A stretch of 39,532 nt of DNA from NCBI GenBank assembly GCA_021323695.1, contig JAJPKN010000042.1:1-39532 (forward strand), in the 5' to 3' direction. This DNA is from Actinomycetota bacterium. Its GTDB lineage: Bacteria > Actinomycetota > Acidimicrobiia > Acidimicrobiales > Palsa-688. Positions within the stretch are counted from its first letter, which is position 1, and each line of letters begins with the position of its first letter. Of this stretch, positions 1 through 7,054 are shown in pieces. The position numbers and the translations under genes are program-made. The notes under the pieces are model-generated. The model did no database searches. It had not been told where the DNA came from and saw only the letters and a list, made by a program, of their open reading frames with translations.

Positions 1-105
1 TGCATTCTACGCTTGACTATATGACCCCCGCCGAGTACGATAGCAATTACTGGCAGGCCGCCCAAGCGGCATAAATCGAGTGACCACTCAACCGGGGGAA
101 CCCCA
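1..105 (+). mobile_element. Right end of an IS3-family element
   Basis: After the transposase stop at 74 there are about 30 bp with IS3-like character, ending in ...aacccca at 105. An IS3-family right terminus should end in CA. From 106 onward the sequence can be read as in-frame IS1380-family transposase, so the boundary is placed at 105. This implies that the IS3 copy inserted into, or recombined with, an IS1380-type transposase gene. The other inverted repeat is outside the window, so the boundary is inferred. Confidence 0.5.
3..74 (+). pseudogene. IS3-family transposase OrfB, C-terminal tip (cut by window edge)
   Basis: Only the last 23 codons are in the window. They read HSTLDYMTPAEYDSNYWQAA and end in TAA. 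The H-S-T-L-x-Y-x-T-P-A-E-Y pattern is the usual C-terminal signature of the IS3-family DDE integrase (OrfB). The catalytic part lies to the left of the window, so it cannot be told whether the copy is intact. It differs clearly from the other IS3 transposase at 931-1758, so two different IS3 elements are present. Confidence 0.75.
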
Positions 106-759
106 GAGCTCTACCACGAGCTCGAGCGACGGGCAGAGCGGGCGCTTAGGACCAAGCCTCGCACCAAGCCGGCCAACGTGAAGGGCGCCATCGTGAGAGA
201 GCGTGGCTACAAGGTGCTCCACACCGTCGGGGAGGACGTCACCGAGCTCGGCTACAAGCCGGGCAGCTGCAACAAGGCCTACCGGGTGGTGGCGCTACGT
301 AAAGACCTCTCGGTCGAGCGGGGTGAGCTCGTGCTGTTCCGCGACCACCGCTATTTTTTCTACATAACCAACGACTGGGAGATGACGCCCGGCCAGGTGG
401 TCGCCGAGGCGCGGGAGCGCTGCGACCAGGAGAACCTGAACGCCCAGCTGAAAGGCGGCGTCCGTGCGCTCCACGCCCCGGTCAACACGCTCAATGCCAA
501 CTGGGCGTACATGACCATGGCCGCGCTCGCCTGGAGCCTGAAGGCCTGGTGCGCCCTACTGCTGCCTGTCTCGCCCCGCTGGGGGGCACAGCACAACGAG
601 CAGCGCCGACGGCTGCTCACGATGGAGTTCCGCACCTTCCTCCAGGCCTTCATCGAGATCGCCTGTCAGGTCCTGAAAGGTGCCCGCCAGGTCCGCTGGC
701 GGGTGCTCGCCTGGAACCCCTGGCTCGGGGCGTTCTTCCGCCTCCTAGACGCCCTCTAG
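106..759 (+). pseudogene. IS1380-family transposase, C-terminal fragment
   Basis: Frame +1 from about 106 (E-L-Y-H-E-L-E-R-R) through 759 matches the C-terminal half of IS1380-family DDE transposases. Visible are a basic K-P-R-T-K-P-A-N-V-K stretch, the YFFYITND segment (near codon 85) and RCDQENLNAQLKGG, which carries the last catalytic glutamate and the family QxxLK-type motif. The N-terminal half with the two catalytic aspartates is missing, replaced on the left by an IS3 end. A GTG at 178 could start translation, but the product would lack the active site. It is therefore a dead remnant. Confidence 0.8.
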
Positions 760-901
760 CGAGCCTCCGTAACCGTGCTGTCCTGGACAGTTCGGCGTTA
801 GCCTGCCCGAAAACTGGCTCATCACCCTTGAGAACCACAATACGGCAGCCATTTCGGCCACGGAGCGGCTCCGGCCCCGATCGAAACGGACATTTAGCTG
901 C
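106..901 (+). mobile_element. Truncated IS1380-family element
   Basis: This comprises the transposase remnant plus about 140 bp of non-coding 3' flank that should include the IS1380 right end. I could not identify the terminal repeat. The right side is interrupted at 901/902 by the complete IS3 element, so the 3' tail may continue beyond 2138. Confidence 0.45.
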
Positions 902-941
902 TGATGGGTCCCCATTAACGGGCCCACCCACTATGAGAGCT
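902..941. repeat. IS3 terminal inverted repeat (orfB side)
   Basis: Imperfect partner of 2099-2138. The shared blocks are TGA at the tip, ACGGGCCCACCC in the middle and ATGAGAGC at the inner end. Confidence 0.8.
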
Positions 942-1758
942 TGGTCTGGTTGAACTTATCGGTCCAGGCCTTGGCGAACTCGATGGGGCTGAGCATGCCA
1001 AGAGCGCTGTGGGGCCGATCGTAGTTGTACTCGGTACGCCAGTCGTCCAGGAGGACCTGAGCCTCGAGGACCGAAGAGAACTGGCAGGTGTTCAAAAGCT
1101 CGCCCCGGAGCCGGCCGTTGAAGCTCTCGCACCAGGGGTTCTGCCAGGGGCAGCCGGGGTCGATGAAGATGCTGCCGGAGCCGTTGAAGCGGCACCAGTC
1201 GGCCAGGGCGTGAGCGACGAGCTCGGGGCCATTGTCCATCCTCAGGTACTTCGGTGCTCCTCTCTTGGTCGCCAGCGCCTCGAGCGTGGCCACCACCTTG
1301 TCGGCGTTGATGGACCGAGCGGCGACGATGGCCAGGCACTCCCGGGTGAGCTCGTCGATGATGTCCAACAGCTTCAGGTTCTTCGCGTCGTCGGTCTGGT
1401 CGTACTGGAAGTCGAGGGCCCAGACGACGTCGGGCCTCACGGGGCAGAAGGCGCCAACCGGCACGCCGGTGCCGAGCGGGGCGCGTTTGCGCCGCTTGCA
1501 GGGGACCAGGGGGCCTTCTTCGCGCCACAGGCGCTGCACTCGCTTGCGGTTGGCCACGAAGCCAGCCTTGCGGGCACAGGCGGCTGCTTTGCGGGAGCCC
1601 CAGCGCGGGGGACGGGCAGAGAACGCCCGCAGCCAGGCCCGCAGGCGCCGCTCTTGGTCGTCAGGGGCCGCCGGCGCCCGGCGCTGGGTGGAGCGGGCCT
1701 GGCCGACGAGCTTGCACGCCCGGCGTTCGGAGACCCCGAAGCGGCTTTGCAGGTGCAC
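931..1758 (-). CDS. IS3-family transposase OrfB (integrase catalytic subunit)
   Basis: 275-codon frame encoding the rve-type DDE integrase of an IS3 element. After an HTH_21-like N-terminal segment (WGSRKAAACARKAGF...NRKRVQRLWREEG) come the three acidic positions: first D in VVWALDFQYD, second D in LRMDNGPEL and the E in NPWCESFNGRLRGELL. The tail YDRPHSALGMLSP is typical. The marked start is a GTG inside the orfA overlap. In this family OrfB is normally made as an OrfAB fusion by -1 frameshifting, and the frame here is exactly -1 relative to the end of orfA, so the true N-terminus probably belongs to the fusion. All catalytic residues are present, but orfA is broken. Confidence 0.88.
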   Translation of the reverse strand: MHLQSRFGVSERRACKLVGQARSTQRRAPAAPDDQERRLRAWLRAFSARPPRWGSRKAAACARKAGFVANRKRVQRLWREEGPLVPCKRRKRAPLGTGVPVGAFCPVRPDVVWALDFQYDQTDDAKNLKLLDIIDELTRECLAIVAARSINADKVVATLEALATKRGAPKYLRMDNGPELVAHALADWCRFNGSGSIFIDPGCPWQNPWCESFNGRLRGELLNTCQFSSVLEAQVLLDDWRTEYNYDRPHSALGMLSPIEFAKAWTDKFNQTKLS

Positions 1759-2061
1759 TACGGCCCTGCGCCGGCGCTCCGGGGCCAGTACCTTCCCTCG
1801 GCCACCTCTTTCAACATGTCGATGTCGAGGGCCTGGTCGGCCACGATCCTTTTCAGGCGCTGGTCCTCCTTCTCCAGCTCCTTCAGTCTCTTGGCGTCGT
1901 CGGCCTTCATCCCCCGTACTGGTTCACCCAGCGGTACCAGGTAGCAGGGGTGACTTCGAGGTACTTGGCCACTTCGTCGACCGTCCTGCCTTCGCCAGCA
2001 TTTCCTGGCCCTCGGTCACCTTGCGGACAGCCTGTTCGGGGCTGTGGTGGCGTCGCTTCAT
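1758..2061 (-). pseudogene. IS3-family OrfA (HTH protein), two frameshifts
   Basis: Starts at ATG 2061 (MKRRHHSPEQAVRKVTEGQE), continues in a second frame from about 2012 (RTVDEVAKYLEVTPATWYRW) and in a third from about 1912 (MKADDAKRLKELEKEDQRLK, the leucine-zipper part), ending at the TAG at 1760-1758. Joined, the pieces give a normal OrfA of about 100 aa with an HTH and a coiled coil. Each break is explained by one missing base, at a GGACGG and at a GGGGG run. Either the copy is inactivated, or these are sequencing errors in G-rich runs. Confidence 0.8.
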
Positions 2062-2098
2062 CTGGATGTGCCTCCTTGCCCCAATCTTGGGGCATCGG

Positions 2099-2138
2099 GC
2101 TCTCATCCGGGGTGGGCCCGTATCAGGGGGTCACGTCA
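2099..2138. repeat. IS3 terminal inverted repeat (orfA side)
   Basis: Read on the minus strand from 2138 it starts TGACGTGACC and contains the core ACGGGCCCACCC and ATGAGAGC, matching 902-941. CTGC directly outside is the target-site duplication. Confidence 0.8.
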
Positions 2139-2459
2139 CTGCCTCTCACCGCCTCCGGAAAGCCCCGCAGGCTGTCTATGGCTCTGTGCGCTTGTTTTAG
2201 GACTAAACGGTCCGGCCACCCCGCAAGCGACGCTCTGCAGCTGTGTAACTACAGATAGGCGTGCGTTACTTCCACGCGGCTCCTTGGTGGGCGGGGCTTC
2301 TTCGCCGGGGCGCTCGGGGACCGCTCCGCACTTTGGCTCATGGCAGCCGTTGCCACTGTGCCAGTGCTTGCTACTGCCTTCAGCAGGCTTCGGCTCGTTT
2401 GATCGCCGCCGAGGACCTGCGGCCGAGCGCTGCAGCAGCTTACTACCTGTAGGGCCGGC
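2139..2459. other. Intergenic, no gene seen
   Basis: This 321-bp stretch lies between the IS3 end and the YkoF-like gene. Short frames exist on both strands but none has a ribosome-binding site or recognisable protein. It may contain the displaced end of the IS1380 copy. I found no identifiable motif. Confidence 0.5.
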
Positions 2460-2702
2460 TCAAGCTACCGGGCAGGCATTAGACACGGTGGCGACGAGCA
2501 CGACCCCAGTCGCTGCTGCGGAGCGGAACGCGTCGGCAAGGGCGGCGAAGACGTCGTCGAGCGGGCCACTGACCAATGTGGCCATGGGCCCAGGCTGGAC
2601 TTGGAGCCCATGCGCAGATACTGCAGCCAAGGCCTTGTCGACCTGGGGCCCGAGGCGCTCCACACCCAAGGGATAGAGGGCGAACTGGCAGCTCACTTCC
2701 AT
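2460..2702 (-). CDS. Thiamine-binding YkoF-like / MTH1187-family protein
   Basis: 80-aa protein (MEVSCQFALYPLG...ATVSNACPVA). The pattern 'x-Q-x-x-L-Y-P-L-G' near the start, 'G-P-M-x-T-L-V-x-G' in the middle and 'V-x-V-S-N-A-C-P' at the end are hallmarks of the YkoF/MTH1187 family, ferredoxin-like small proteins some of which bind thiamine or its hydroxymethyl-pyrimidine moiety. The start is ATG 2702, preceded by GGGAGG at normal spacing; an open frame continues about 130 codons further upstream but its content is low-complexity and not part of the family. No thiamine transporter or biosynthesis gene is adjacent, so its partner is unknown. Full length for the single-domain form. Confidence 0.8.
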   Translation of the reverse strand: MEVSCQFALYPLGVERLGPQVDKALAAVSAHGLQVQPGPMATLVSGPLDDVFAALADAFRSAAATGVVLVATVSNACPVA

Positions 2703-3137
2703 CGTTACCTCCCGCTGATGGCAATGGTCAAGACCTGGAAACCCCCGGCGCGAGGTGCCAACCGGCCGATTGCTCCCAGGGCGTACCCCTCGGCCTCCCG
2801 GACGGGTGACCCTGCACAGCTCGCCGACAGCCGCCGTTGGGTCGGCCTGCAACTTCATGGGGCCTCGCGAGTTCCGGGGAGCTCTTGGCATCTCCGAGCA
2901 ATGTCGGCTTTTAGGTGCCTTTTCGGTGCCGTGCCGAGACGGTGCCTGGGAGCTACGGTGCAGAGCCGAGCCCCTCCTCACCGTGGCAGCCCAGCTCGAT
3001 GGGCAGAGGCTCATGGCACAAGGGCAAAAGGCAAAAAGGGCCAGAGGGACCGTGTGGCCCTCTGGCCTTTTTTGGGTTACGATACACGGCAAAATAACCG
3101 TGCAGGTTTGTTGGCGGTTGCTTGTCGTGCTCAGGCC
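2703..3137. other. Leader region of the YkoF-like gene plus terminator
   Basis: 435 bp without a convincing gene. It contains the terminator hairpin at 3039-3073 and the 5' region of the minus-strand YkoF-like gene. I looked for a TPP riboswitch in this leader and did not find the conserved CTGAGA or ACCTGATC boxes. Confidence 0.5.
3039..3073. terminator. Strong, apparently bidirectional intrinsic terminator
   Basis: A perfect 10-bp stem (GGCCAGAGGG with CCCTCTGGCC) has a 9-nt loop and is followed by TTTTTT on the plus strand. On the minus strand the stem is followed by CTTTTTGCCTTTT. It lies about 65 bp beyond the stop of the minus-strand membrane protein gene, so its main role is probably to end the arsR-membrane protein transcript. 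Confidence 0.85.
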
Positions 3138-3578
3138 TCAGGAGGCAGCACGAGACGCCGACGCCTCTTGGGCAGGTGCCGGGTGAGCCCGGAGACGAGG
3201 CGTGCGAAGAAAGGGCCGCAGCTCGGCCAACCCGTGCTCGACCCTCCAGGACTCCACCTCGTTCAGCGTCATGCCGCTGACCGCAGTGCCGACCAGCCCC
3301 AGGGCCAAGGCAAAGTCCGTCCATTGCGGTGCTGTGCCTGTGTAGACGACAGAAACAGCCATCGCAGTGCCAGCTACTGCCACGATGACCCCGTCCAGGG
3401 CTCGCTGCACCAAGCCCCTGTTGTGGTCAAGCTGGGCGAGTACCGATATCCCGGCGATGACGATCGCCACGGCGAAAGCGACCCAACGTTCAGCGGGGTG
3501 GCTGAAGGTCAGGCTCTCCACTACGACGAAACCCCCTAAAAGGGCCACCGCCAGGTTCGTCAAGTACCTGGTGCTCAC
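3138..3578 (-). CDS. Small four-helix membrane protein of unknown function
   Basis: About 146 aa. Four hydrophobic segments are visible: LTNLAVALLGGFVVVESL, WVAFAVAIVIAGISVLAQL, a third around GVIVAVAGTAMAVSVVY and a fourth around FALALGLVGTAVSGM, followed by a charged, Pro/Ala-rich cytoplasmic tail. The start is chosen as GTG 3578 because a near-perfect Shine-Dalgarno AAAGGAGGTGA sits just upstream; the longer start at 3587 would overlap it. It follows the ArsR gene by 69 nt on the same strand and ends at a strong terminator, so the two probably form one transcript. I do not recognise a named family; a role in resistance or metal response is only suggested by the regulator next to it. Confidence 0.72.
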   Translation of the reverse strand: MSTRYLTNLAVALLGGFVVVESLTFSHPAERWVAFAVAIVIAGISVLAQLDHNRGLVQRALDGVIVAVAGTAMAVSVVYTGTAPQWTDFALALGLVGTAVSGMTLNEVESWRVEHGLAELRPFLRTPRLRAHPAPAQEASASRAAS

Positions 3579-3647
3579 CGTCTTCACCTCCTTTCGTGCA
3601 AGTGAGACAGCGTTTTGTGACTACGACAGCGAGCGCTTGCCCAGGCG

Positions 3648-4031
3648 TTATCCCGCTGCCGCGGGGTTGACCGGGGTGGCGATAAGGGCCAATAACTGTT
3701 GGCTCAACTTCGCGAGCACCTCGGGCACCACTTGGTACCATCCCCAAGTGCCGCGCGGTTCGCACCTGACTACACCGGCTCGCGCCAGCACCTTCAGGTG
3801 ATGGCTCACCGTAGGCTGGGCGCGTTGTAGGTGCGAAACGAGCTCGTAGACGTAAGCACCGCCACGAGGCGCTGAGCACAACAACGCGACCAAGCGGGCC
3901 CGAAGCGGATGCCCCAGGGCTCGGGAGACGCTGACGACCTCTCCCAGGTCTGACTGGCCCCCTCGGCACCCTCCCACCTCGGGGCTCTCACCCCGGGCTT
4001 GGCCAAAGTCGTTACCAGGTTGGTCACCCAT
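3648..4031 (-). CDS. ArsR-family winged-helix repressor
   Basis: 127 aa. The core runs from LGHPLRARLVALL through the recognition helix AQPTVSHHLKVLARAG to the wing RCEPRGTWGWYQV, the standard ArsR/SmtB fold. The ATG at 4031 is chosen (AGGTGG upstream); the frame is open further upstream but lies outside the domain. The classic ELCVC arsenic site is absent; cysteines occur in CRGG, LLCSAP and VRCEP, so the ligand cannot be predicted from the sequence. It is the first gene of a likely two-gene operon with the membrane protein downstream and is probably autoregulated. Confidence 0.85.
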   Translation of the reverse strand: MGDQPGNDFGQARGESPEVGGCRGGQSDLGEVVSVSRALGHPLRARLVALLCSAPRGGAYVYELVSHLQRAQPTVSHHLKVLARAGVVRCEPRGTWGWYQVVPEVLAKLSQQLLALIATPVNPAAAG

Positions 4032-4053
4032 CGTCACCACCTGAAAAGATCTT

Positions 4054-4069
4054 ACATCCAAATCAGTTG
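4054..4069. promoter_or_regulatory. Candidate ArsR operator
   Basis: ATCCAAATCAGTTGAT, an imperfect inverted repeat (ATCCA...TTGAT) in a locally AT-rich stretch about 23 bp upstream of the arsR start. ArsR proteins typically bind this kind of ATCAA/TTGAT-like element. One mismatch in the half-sites. Confidence 0.4.
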
Positions 4070-4149
4070 ATCTAGGCAGCCTTTCACGGGCGATTCCCAG
4101 ACCGGCTCTTGGGCCCCCCTGCCCCTTCACCATGCCAACCCTATCGCAC

Positions 4150-4584
4150 ACATGTTCGCCGTGCCCACCCGGGGGCGCAGGGCATCGTCCATCAGGCCTC
4201 CCGGCCCCCGGTGAGGACGGATGTCTACGTCCCGACTGCCAGCAGCGTGCGGGCCAGGTCGGCCATCTTCACCAGCCGGCGGGCCATGAGGGAGGTCCGG
4301 GCGGCTATGACCTAGGCACGCCGAGCTGGCGAACGCCGACGAGCCTGCCCGCTCGGCCCTCGACGCTGGCCGCAGGGTGCTCCGGCGTGGGGCCGGCCCC
4401 TGGTGACCGAGCGCGGCGGGGTCTACTTGGCCGACCTCCAAGGCCCAGTCGGCCGCCTGCCGGCAACGCTCCTGGACGACTTGGGCCGAGGTCTTCGCCA
4501 GGTGCTCGGCCTGTAGGAGGCCCCAAACGGCCAGGGGCACCCTCGACCCGAGCAGGGCGGCGGCCCGTATGCCATGATTGGCCG
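4150..4584. other. Gene-poor stretch, possibly decayed coding sequence
   Basis: About 430 bp between arsR and the nucleotidyltransferase. Two short segments look protein-like but are closed by stops: on the minus strand a piece reading SLMARRLVKMADLARTLLAV then stop (about 4290-4228), and on the plus strand VTERGGVYLADLQGPVGRLP...GLRQVLGL then stop (about 4403-4517). Neither has a start with a ribosome-binding site. I cannot name a parent gene. Confidence 0.35.
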
Positions 4585-5067
4585 ATGAAGACGCTCGGTG
4601 CACCGATAGTCAGTTTCGAGGAGTTCCAAGAAGACCGCCCGTCGGGTCGCATCGTGGTCACCTCCGGCGGCTACGACCCGGTCCACCCCGGCCACATCAG
4701 CTCCATCCAGGAGTCCCGCCGCTACGGGGACGTGGTGGTGGTGGTGGTGAACGGGGACGCTTTCCTCACCGCCAAGAAGGGACGGCCGTTCCAAGACCTG
4801 GAGACCCGCTGCCTGGTGATCTCGGCTATCCGAGGCGTGGACTTCGTGGTGCCCTTCGAGATCGAAGGCGACCAGACGGTCCGGGAGGCGCTACGGCGCC
4901 TCCGGCCCCATGTCTTCACCAAAGGCGGCGACCGGGTGGGGGCGGAGACCATCCCCGAATGGGAAGTATGCCGCGAGCTCGGCATCGAGATAGTGACCGG
5001 GGTAGGAGAAGACAAGCGCTGGTCGTCCAGCTGGTTCCTCAACGCCTGGTCGGCCGCCAACCGGTAG
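4585..5067 (+). CDS. Stand-alone cytidylyltransferase-like nucleotidyltransferase (RfaE/HldE C-domain type)
   Basis: 160 aa. The nucleotide-binding signature GGYDPVHPGH (residues 28-37, HxGH box at 34-37) begins the Rossmann-like fold, a second conserved site KGGDR lies at 113-117 and the SSSW segment near 147-150 corresponds to the late Ser-rich site of the family. Such domains join a nucleotide to a sugar or polyol phosphate (ADP-heptose, CDP-glycerol, FAD). The HldE kinase domain and other heptose genes are missing, so the substrate is unknown. The start is ATG 4585. It is unlikely to be phosphopantetheine adenylyltransferase because of the RfaE-like YDPVHPGH spacing and the KGGDR motif. 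Confidence 0.8.
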   Translation: MKTLGAPIVSFEEFQEDRPSGRIVVTSGGYDPVHPGHISSIQESRRYGDVVVVVVNGDAFLTAKKGRPFQDLETRCLVISAIRGVDFVVPFEIEGDQTVREALRRLRPHVFTKGGDRVGAETIPEWEVCRELGIEIVTGVGEDKRWSSSWFLNAWSAANR

Positions 5068-5185
5068 GTTGGCCGGCGTGCTTGGAGCAGGGCGGGGCGA
5101 ACCGGGCAGCGGGGCGCCAGGTAGGGCCGCCGTGGCCAGAGCAGGGCAGCTGGGCCCCGGCTAGAGCGGTGCTCCAAGCAGGACC

Positions 5186-6385
5186 GTGCTCCAAGTAGAG
5201 GTCGATGCCTCAGAAGTAGGGCTGGCCCCTGACCGGCTGGCCCGGGTCGGCACCCGGTTCCGAGCCCTGGCTGACCGTGGCCTCATGCCAGGCTGGCTGG
5301 TCCTGGTCAGCCGGGCTGGCAAGGTCGCCTACCTGCAAAGCTACGACCCCCTGGCCTCTGACGGCCCCCCGGTGGGGCCGGGCAGCTTGTTCCGTGTGCA
5401 CTCCATGACCAAGCCGGTCACGGCGGTCGCCGCTCTCATCTGCTACGAACAAGGCCTCTTGGACCTGAGGGCCCCGGTCAGCCAGTTCATAGCCTCGTTC
5501 GCCGACCTGCGGGTGCTGACGGGAGGCACCGCCTCCCGGCCTGAGACCGCCCCCGCCGGGAAGCCCCTCCTCGTCTGGCACCTGCTCACTCACACCGGCG
5601 GCCTGATGTACGGCTGGACGGGCGGGCCCGTCGCAGGGGCATTGTTCAGGCGAGCCGAAAGGGCTGTCCCTGCCGGCACCGACCTGGCTGGGTGGTGCGA
5701 CGCCTGGGCCACCGTGCCCTTGCTGTTCGAGCCCGGGCAGGCATGGAACTACTCGGTGGCGAGCGATGTCCTGGGCCGAGTGGTGGAGGTCGCCTCCGGC
5801 CTCCCCTTGGACCAGTTCTTCGCGGCCCGCATTTTTGTGCCCCTGGGGATGCAGGAGACGGCTTTCCAGGTGGGGGTGGGTGAGCGGGCCCGCCTGGCCG
5901 TTCCCTACGTCTTCAACCCGAGGGCTTCGGCCCTGGTGCGCGACAGCCAAGGCGAGCGAGAGGGCACCCAAAGGCCGGCTTTCCTGTCCGGCGGGGCCGG
6001 CCTGGTCTCTTCGGCTGCCGACTACCTGCGCTTCGCCGAGATGCTGCGCCAGGGGGGCACCTTCCAAGGACGCCGCTTGCTCTCGGAGCAGACCGTTGCC
6101 TACATGACCCAAGACCACATGCCCCCTCAGGCATCTCTCCACCTGGGGCCCATCCCCGCCCCCCTGTGGCGGGGCTATGGCCTGGGCGTGGGCACCCGGC
6201 CTGCCCCAATACCCCAGGGGCCGTCGGCGAGGGCCTTTGGCTGGTCCGGCGGGGCCAACACCTACTTCGTCGTCGACCCCGGCTATGAGCTCACGTTCAT
6301 GCTGCTGACCCAGCTCACGCCGTTCAAGGCCCAGCCCTTCGACTCCATGCTGAGCGAGCTGGTGTACCAAGCCATCACCGCCTGA
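5186..6385 (+). CDS. Serine hydrolase, class C beta-lactamase / EstB-type
   Basis: 399 aa, the usual length for the beta-lactamase-related esterases. The nucleophile motif SMTK is at 73-76 within VHSMTKPVTAVAAL, the second motif Y-S-V is at 189-191 (tyrosine as general base), HTGG lies at 136-139, and GWSGG near residue 350 occupies the place of the KTG box. No signal peptide is visible (start VLQVEVDASEVGL at GTG 5186), so it is probably cytoplasmic and an esterase, lactonase or peptidase rather than an antibiotic-resistance enzyme. The substrate cannot be predicted. Confidence 0.85.
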   Translation: MLQVEVDASEVGLAPDRLARVGTRFRALADRGLMPGWLVLVSRAGKVAYLQSYDPLASDGPPVGPGSLFRVHSMTKPVTAVAALICYEQGLLDLRAPVSQFIASFADLRVLTGGTASRPETAPAGKPLLVWHLLTHTGGLMYGWTGGPVAGALFRRAERAVPAGTDLAGWCDAWATVPLLFEPGQAWNYSVASDVLGRVVEVASGLPLDQFFAARIFVPLGMQETAFQVGVGERARLAVPYVFNPRASALVRDSQGEREGTQRPAFLSGGAGLVSSAADYLRFAEMLRQGGTFQGRRLLSEQTVAYMTQDHMPPQASLHLGPIPAPLWRGYGLGVGTRPAPIPQGPSARAFGWSGGANTYFVVDPGYELTFMLLTQLTPFKAQPFDSMLSELVYQAITA

Positions 6386-6391
6386 AAGGCG

Positions 6392-6407
6392 GTTGCCAGG
6401 TGGCAAC
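6392..6407. terminator. Short hairpin after the serine hydrolase gene
   Basis: Perfect 6-bp stem GTTGCC/GGCAAC with a 4-nt loop, 7 nt beyond the stop codon. No T-run follows, so it is at most a weak terminator or 3'-end stabiliser. Confidence 0.35.
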
Positions 6408-6412
6408 GGGCG

Positions 6413-6478
6413 CCGGCTGGGCCGACAACCGGCTGGGGCGACAAAACCGGCTGGGACGACAACCGGCTGCGCTGACAA
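6413..6478. repeat. Short tandem repeat, 16-18 bp unit x 4
   Basis: Four consecutive units resembling CCGGCTGGGACGACAA (6413-6428, 6429-6446, 6447-6462, 6463-6478). It lies between the serine hydrolase stop and the next gene. The unit varies in one or two positions and one copy has two extra A. Confidence 0.8.
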
Positions 6479-6500
6479 CGGCGAGAAGGGCCCGGCCTCG

Positions 6501-6992
6501 GTGAGCAAGAATGAGGGTGTGCCCTCCAACAGGGGTAAGCCGGGCCAAGCGATGGCCAGCCTCCGGGCGCGTGCCAGGTGGTCGGCCCAAGCTCGCGCCG
6601 CCTCCCGGGCTACGTGCGCCGCGGCCAGCACGGCCGATGGTGCCGGCCTTGACGAGGCACTGGCCAGCGCCGAGGCGGGCAGCCCGGAGCTGGCCCTGCG
6701 GTTGGTGCGCCGGCTGGCCCCCCTCGTGGAGCGAGGGGTCCCGGCGCGCGCGGTGGAGGCCGGCCCAGCGGCCCGCAGCGCCCGTCTCCGCTTCGCCGAT
6801 GGCACCACGGTCGTGGTGAAAGGCCTGGTGGCTGGCGACGTGGCGGTGCTGGCAACCGCGATGACGCGTTGGTCGGTCAGACCGGTGGCTTGGGCCAACG
6901 CACCCGAAGACGTCACCCACCTGCTGTTGACCTGGCCCGGGAGGCGCCACGGGCTGTGGCTGCGGGTGGCTGGCTTGGACCAGCCGGACTGA
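6501..6992 (+). CDS. Conserved-looking small protein of unknown function
   Basis: 163 aa from GTG 6501 (ATG 6552 is the alternative). After a basic, Ala/Arg-rich first half, the C-terminal part looks structured: ARLRFADGTTVVVKGLVAGD, VLATAMTRWSVRPVAW and a tail HGLWLRVAGLDQPD. This gives alternating beta-strand-like stretches and the terminal G-L-D-Q-P-D, suggesting a genuine small domain. No catalytic motif is visible and I do not recognise a named family. It sits 62 bp before the proline racemase-like gene on the same strand, with which it may be cotranscribed. Confidence 0.5.
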   Translation: MSKNEGVPSNRGKPGQAMASLRARARWSAQARAASRATCAAASTADGAGLDEALASAEAGSPELALRLVRRLAPLVERGVPARAVEAGPAARSARLRFADGTTVVVKGLVAGDVAVLATAMTRWSVRPVAWANAPEDVTHLLLTWPGRRHGLWLRVAGLDQPD

Positions 6993-7054
6993 GCTTCTCC
7001 CGGCGGCGGCAGGAAGGCACCTGGCTAATGGCCGTAGGTTTGGGTGGCCGGTAG

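Larger units (their letters stand above)
902..2138 (-). mobile_element. IS3-family insertion sequence with intact ends
   Basis: The element is 1237 bp. Its ends are inverted repeats of about 40 bp: 902-941 read forward and 2138-2099 read in reverse both start TGA, share the core ACGGGCCCACCC and end ATGAGAGC. The ends follow the TG...CA rule. It is flanked by the direct repeat CTGC (898-901 and 2139-2142), a 4-bp target duplication within the range seen for IS3 elements. Inside, on the minus strand, are orfA (1758-2061, frameshifted) and orfB (931-1758) in the expected -1 arrangement. Its ends and duplication suggest recent insertion. Confidence 0.88.

Noticed and set aside
2703..2850. TPP riboswitch before the thiamine-binding protein
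   Set aside because: The conserved CTGAGA and ACCTGATC-type boxes could not be found on the minus strand.
2703..3092. Extension of the YkoF-like protein by about 130 N-terminal residues
   Set aside because: Family similarity starts at the ATG at 2702, which has its own ribosome-binding site, and the extension crosses the leader region towards a terminator.
5210..6916. Long minus-strand open frame opposite the serine hydrolase
   Set aside because: The plus strand encodes a complete class C-like hydrolase; the antisense product has no recognisable motif and no ribosome-binding site.
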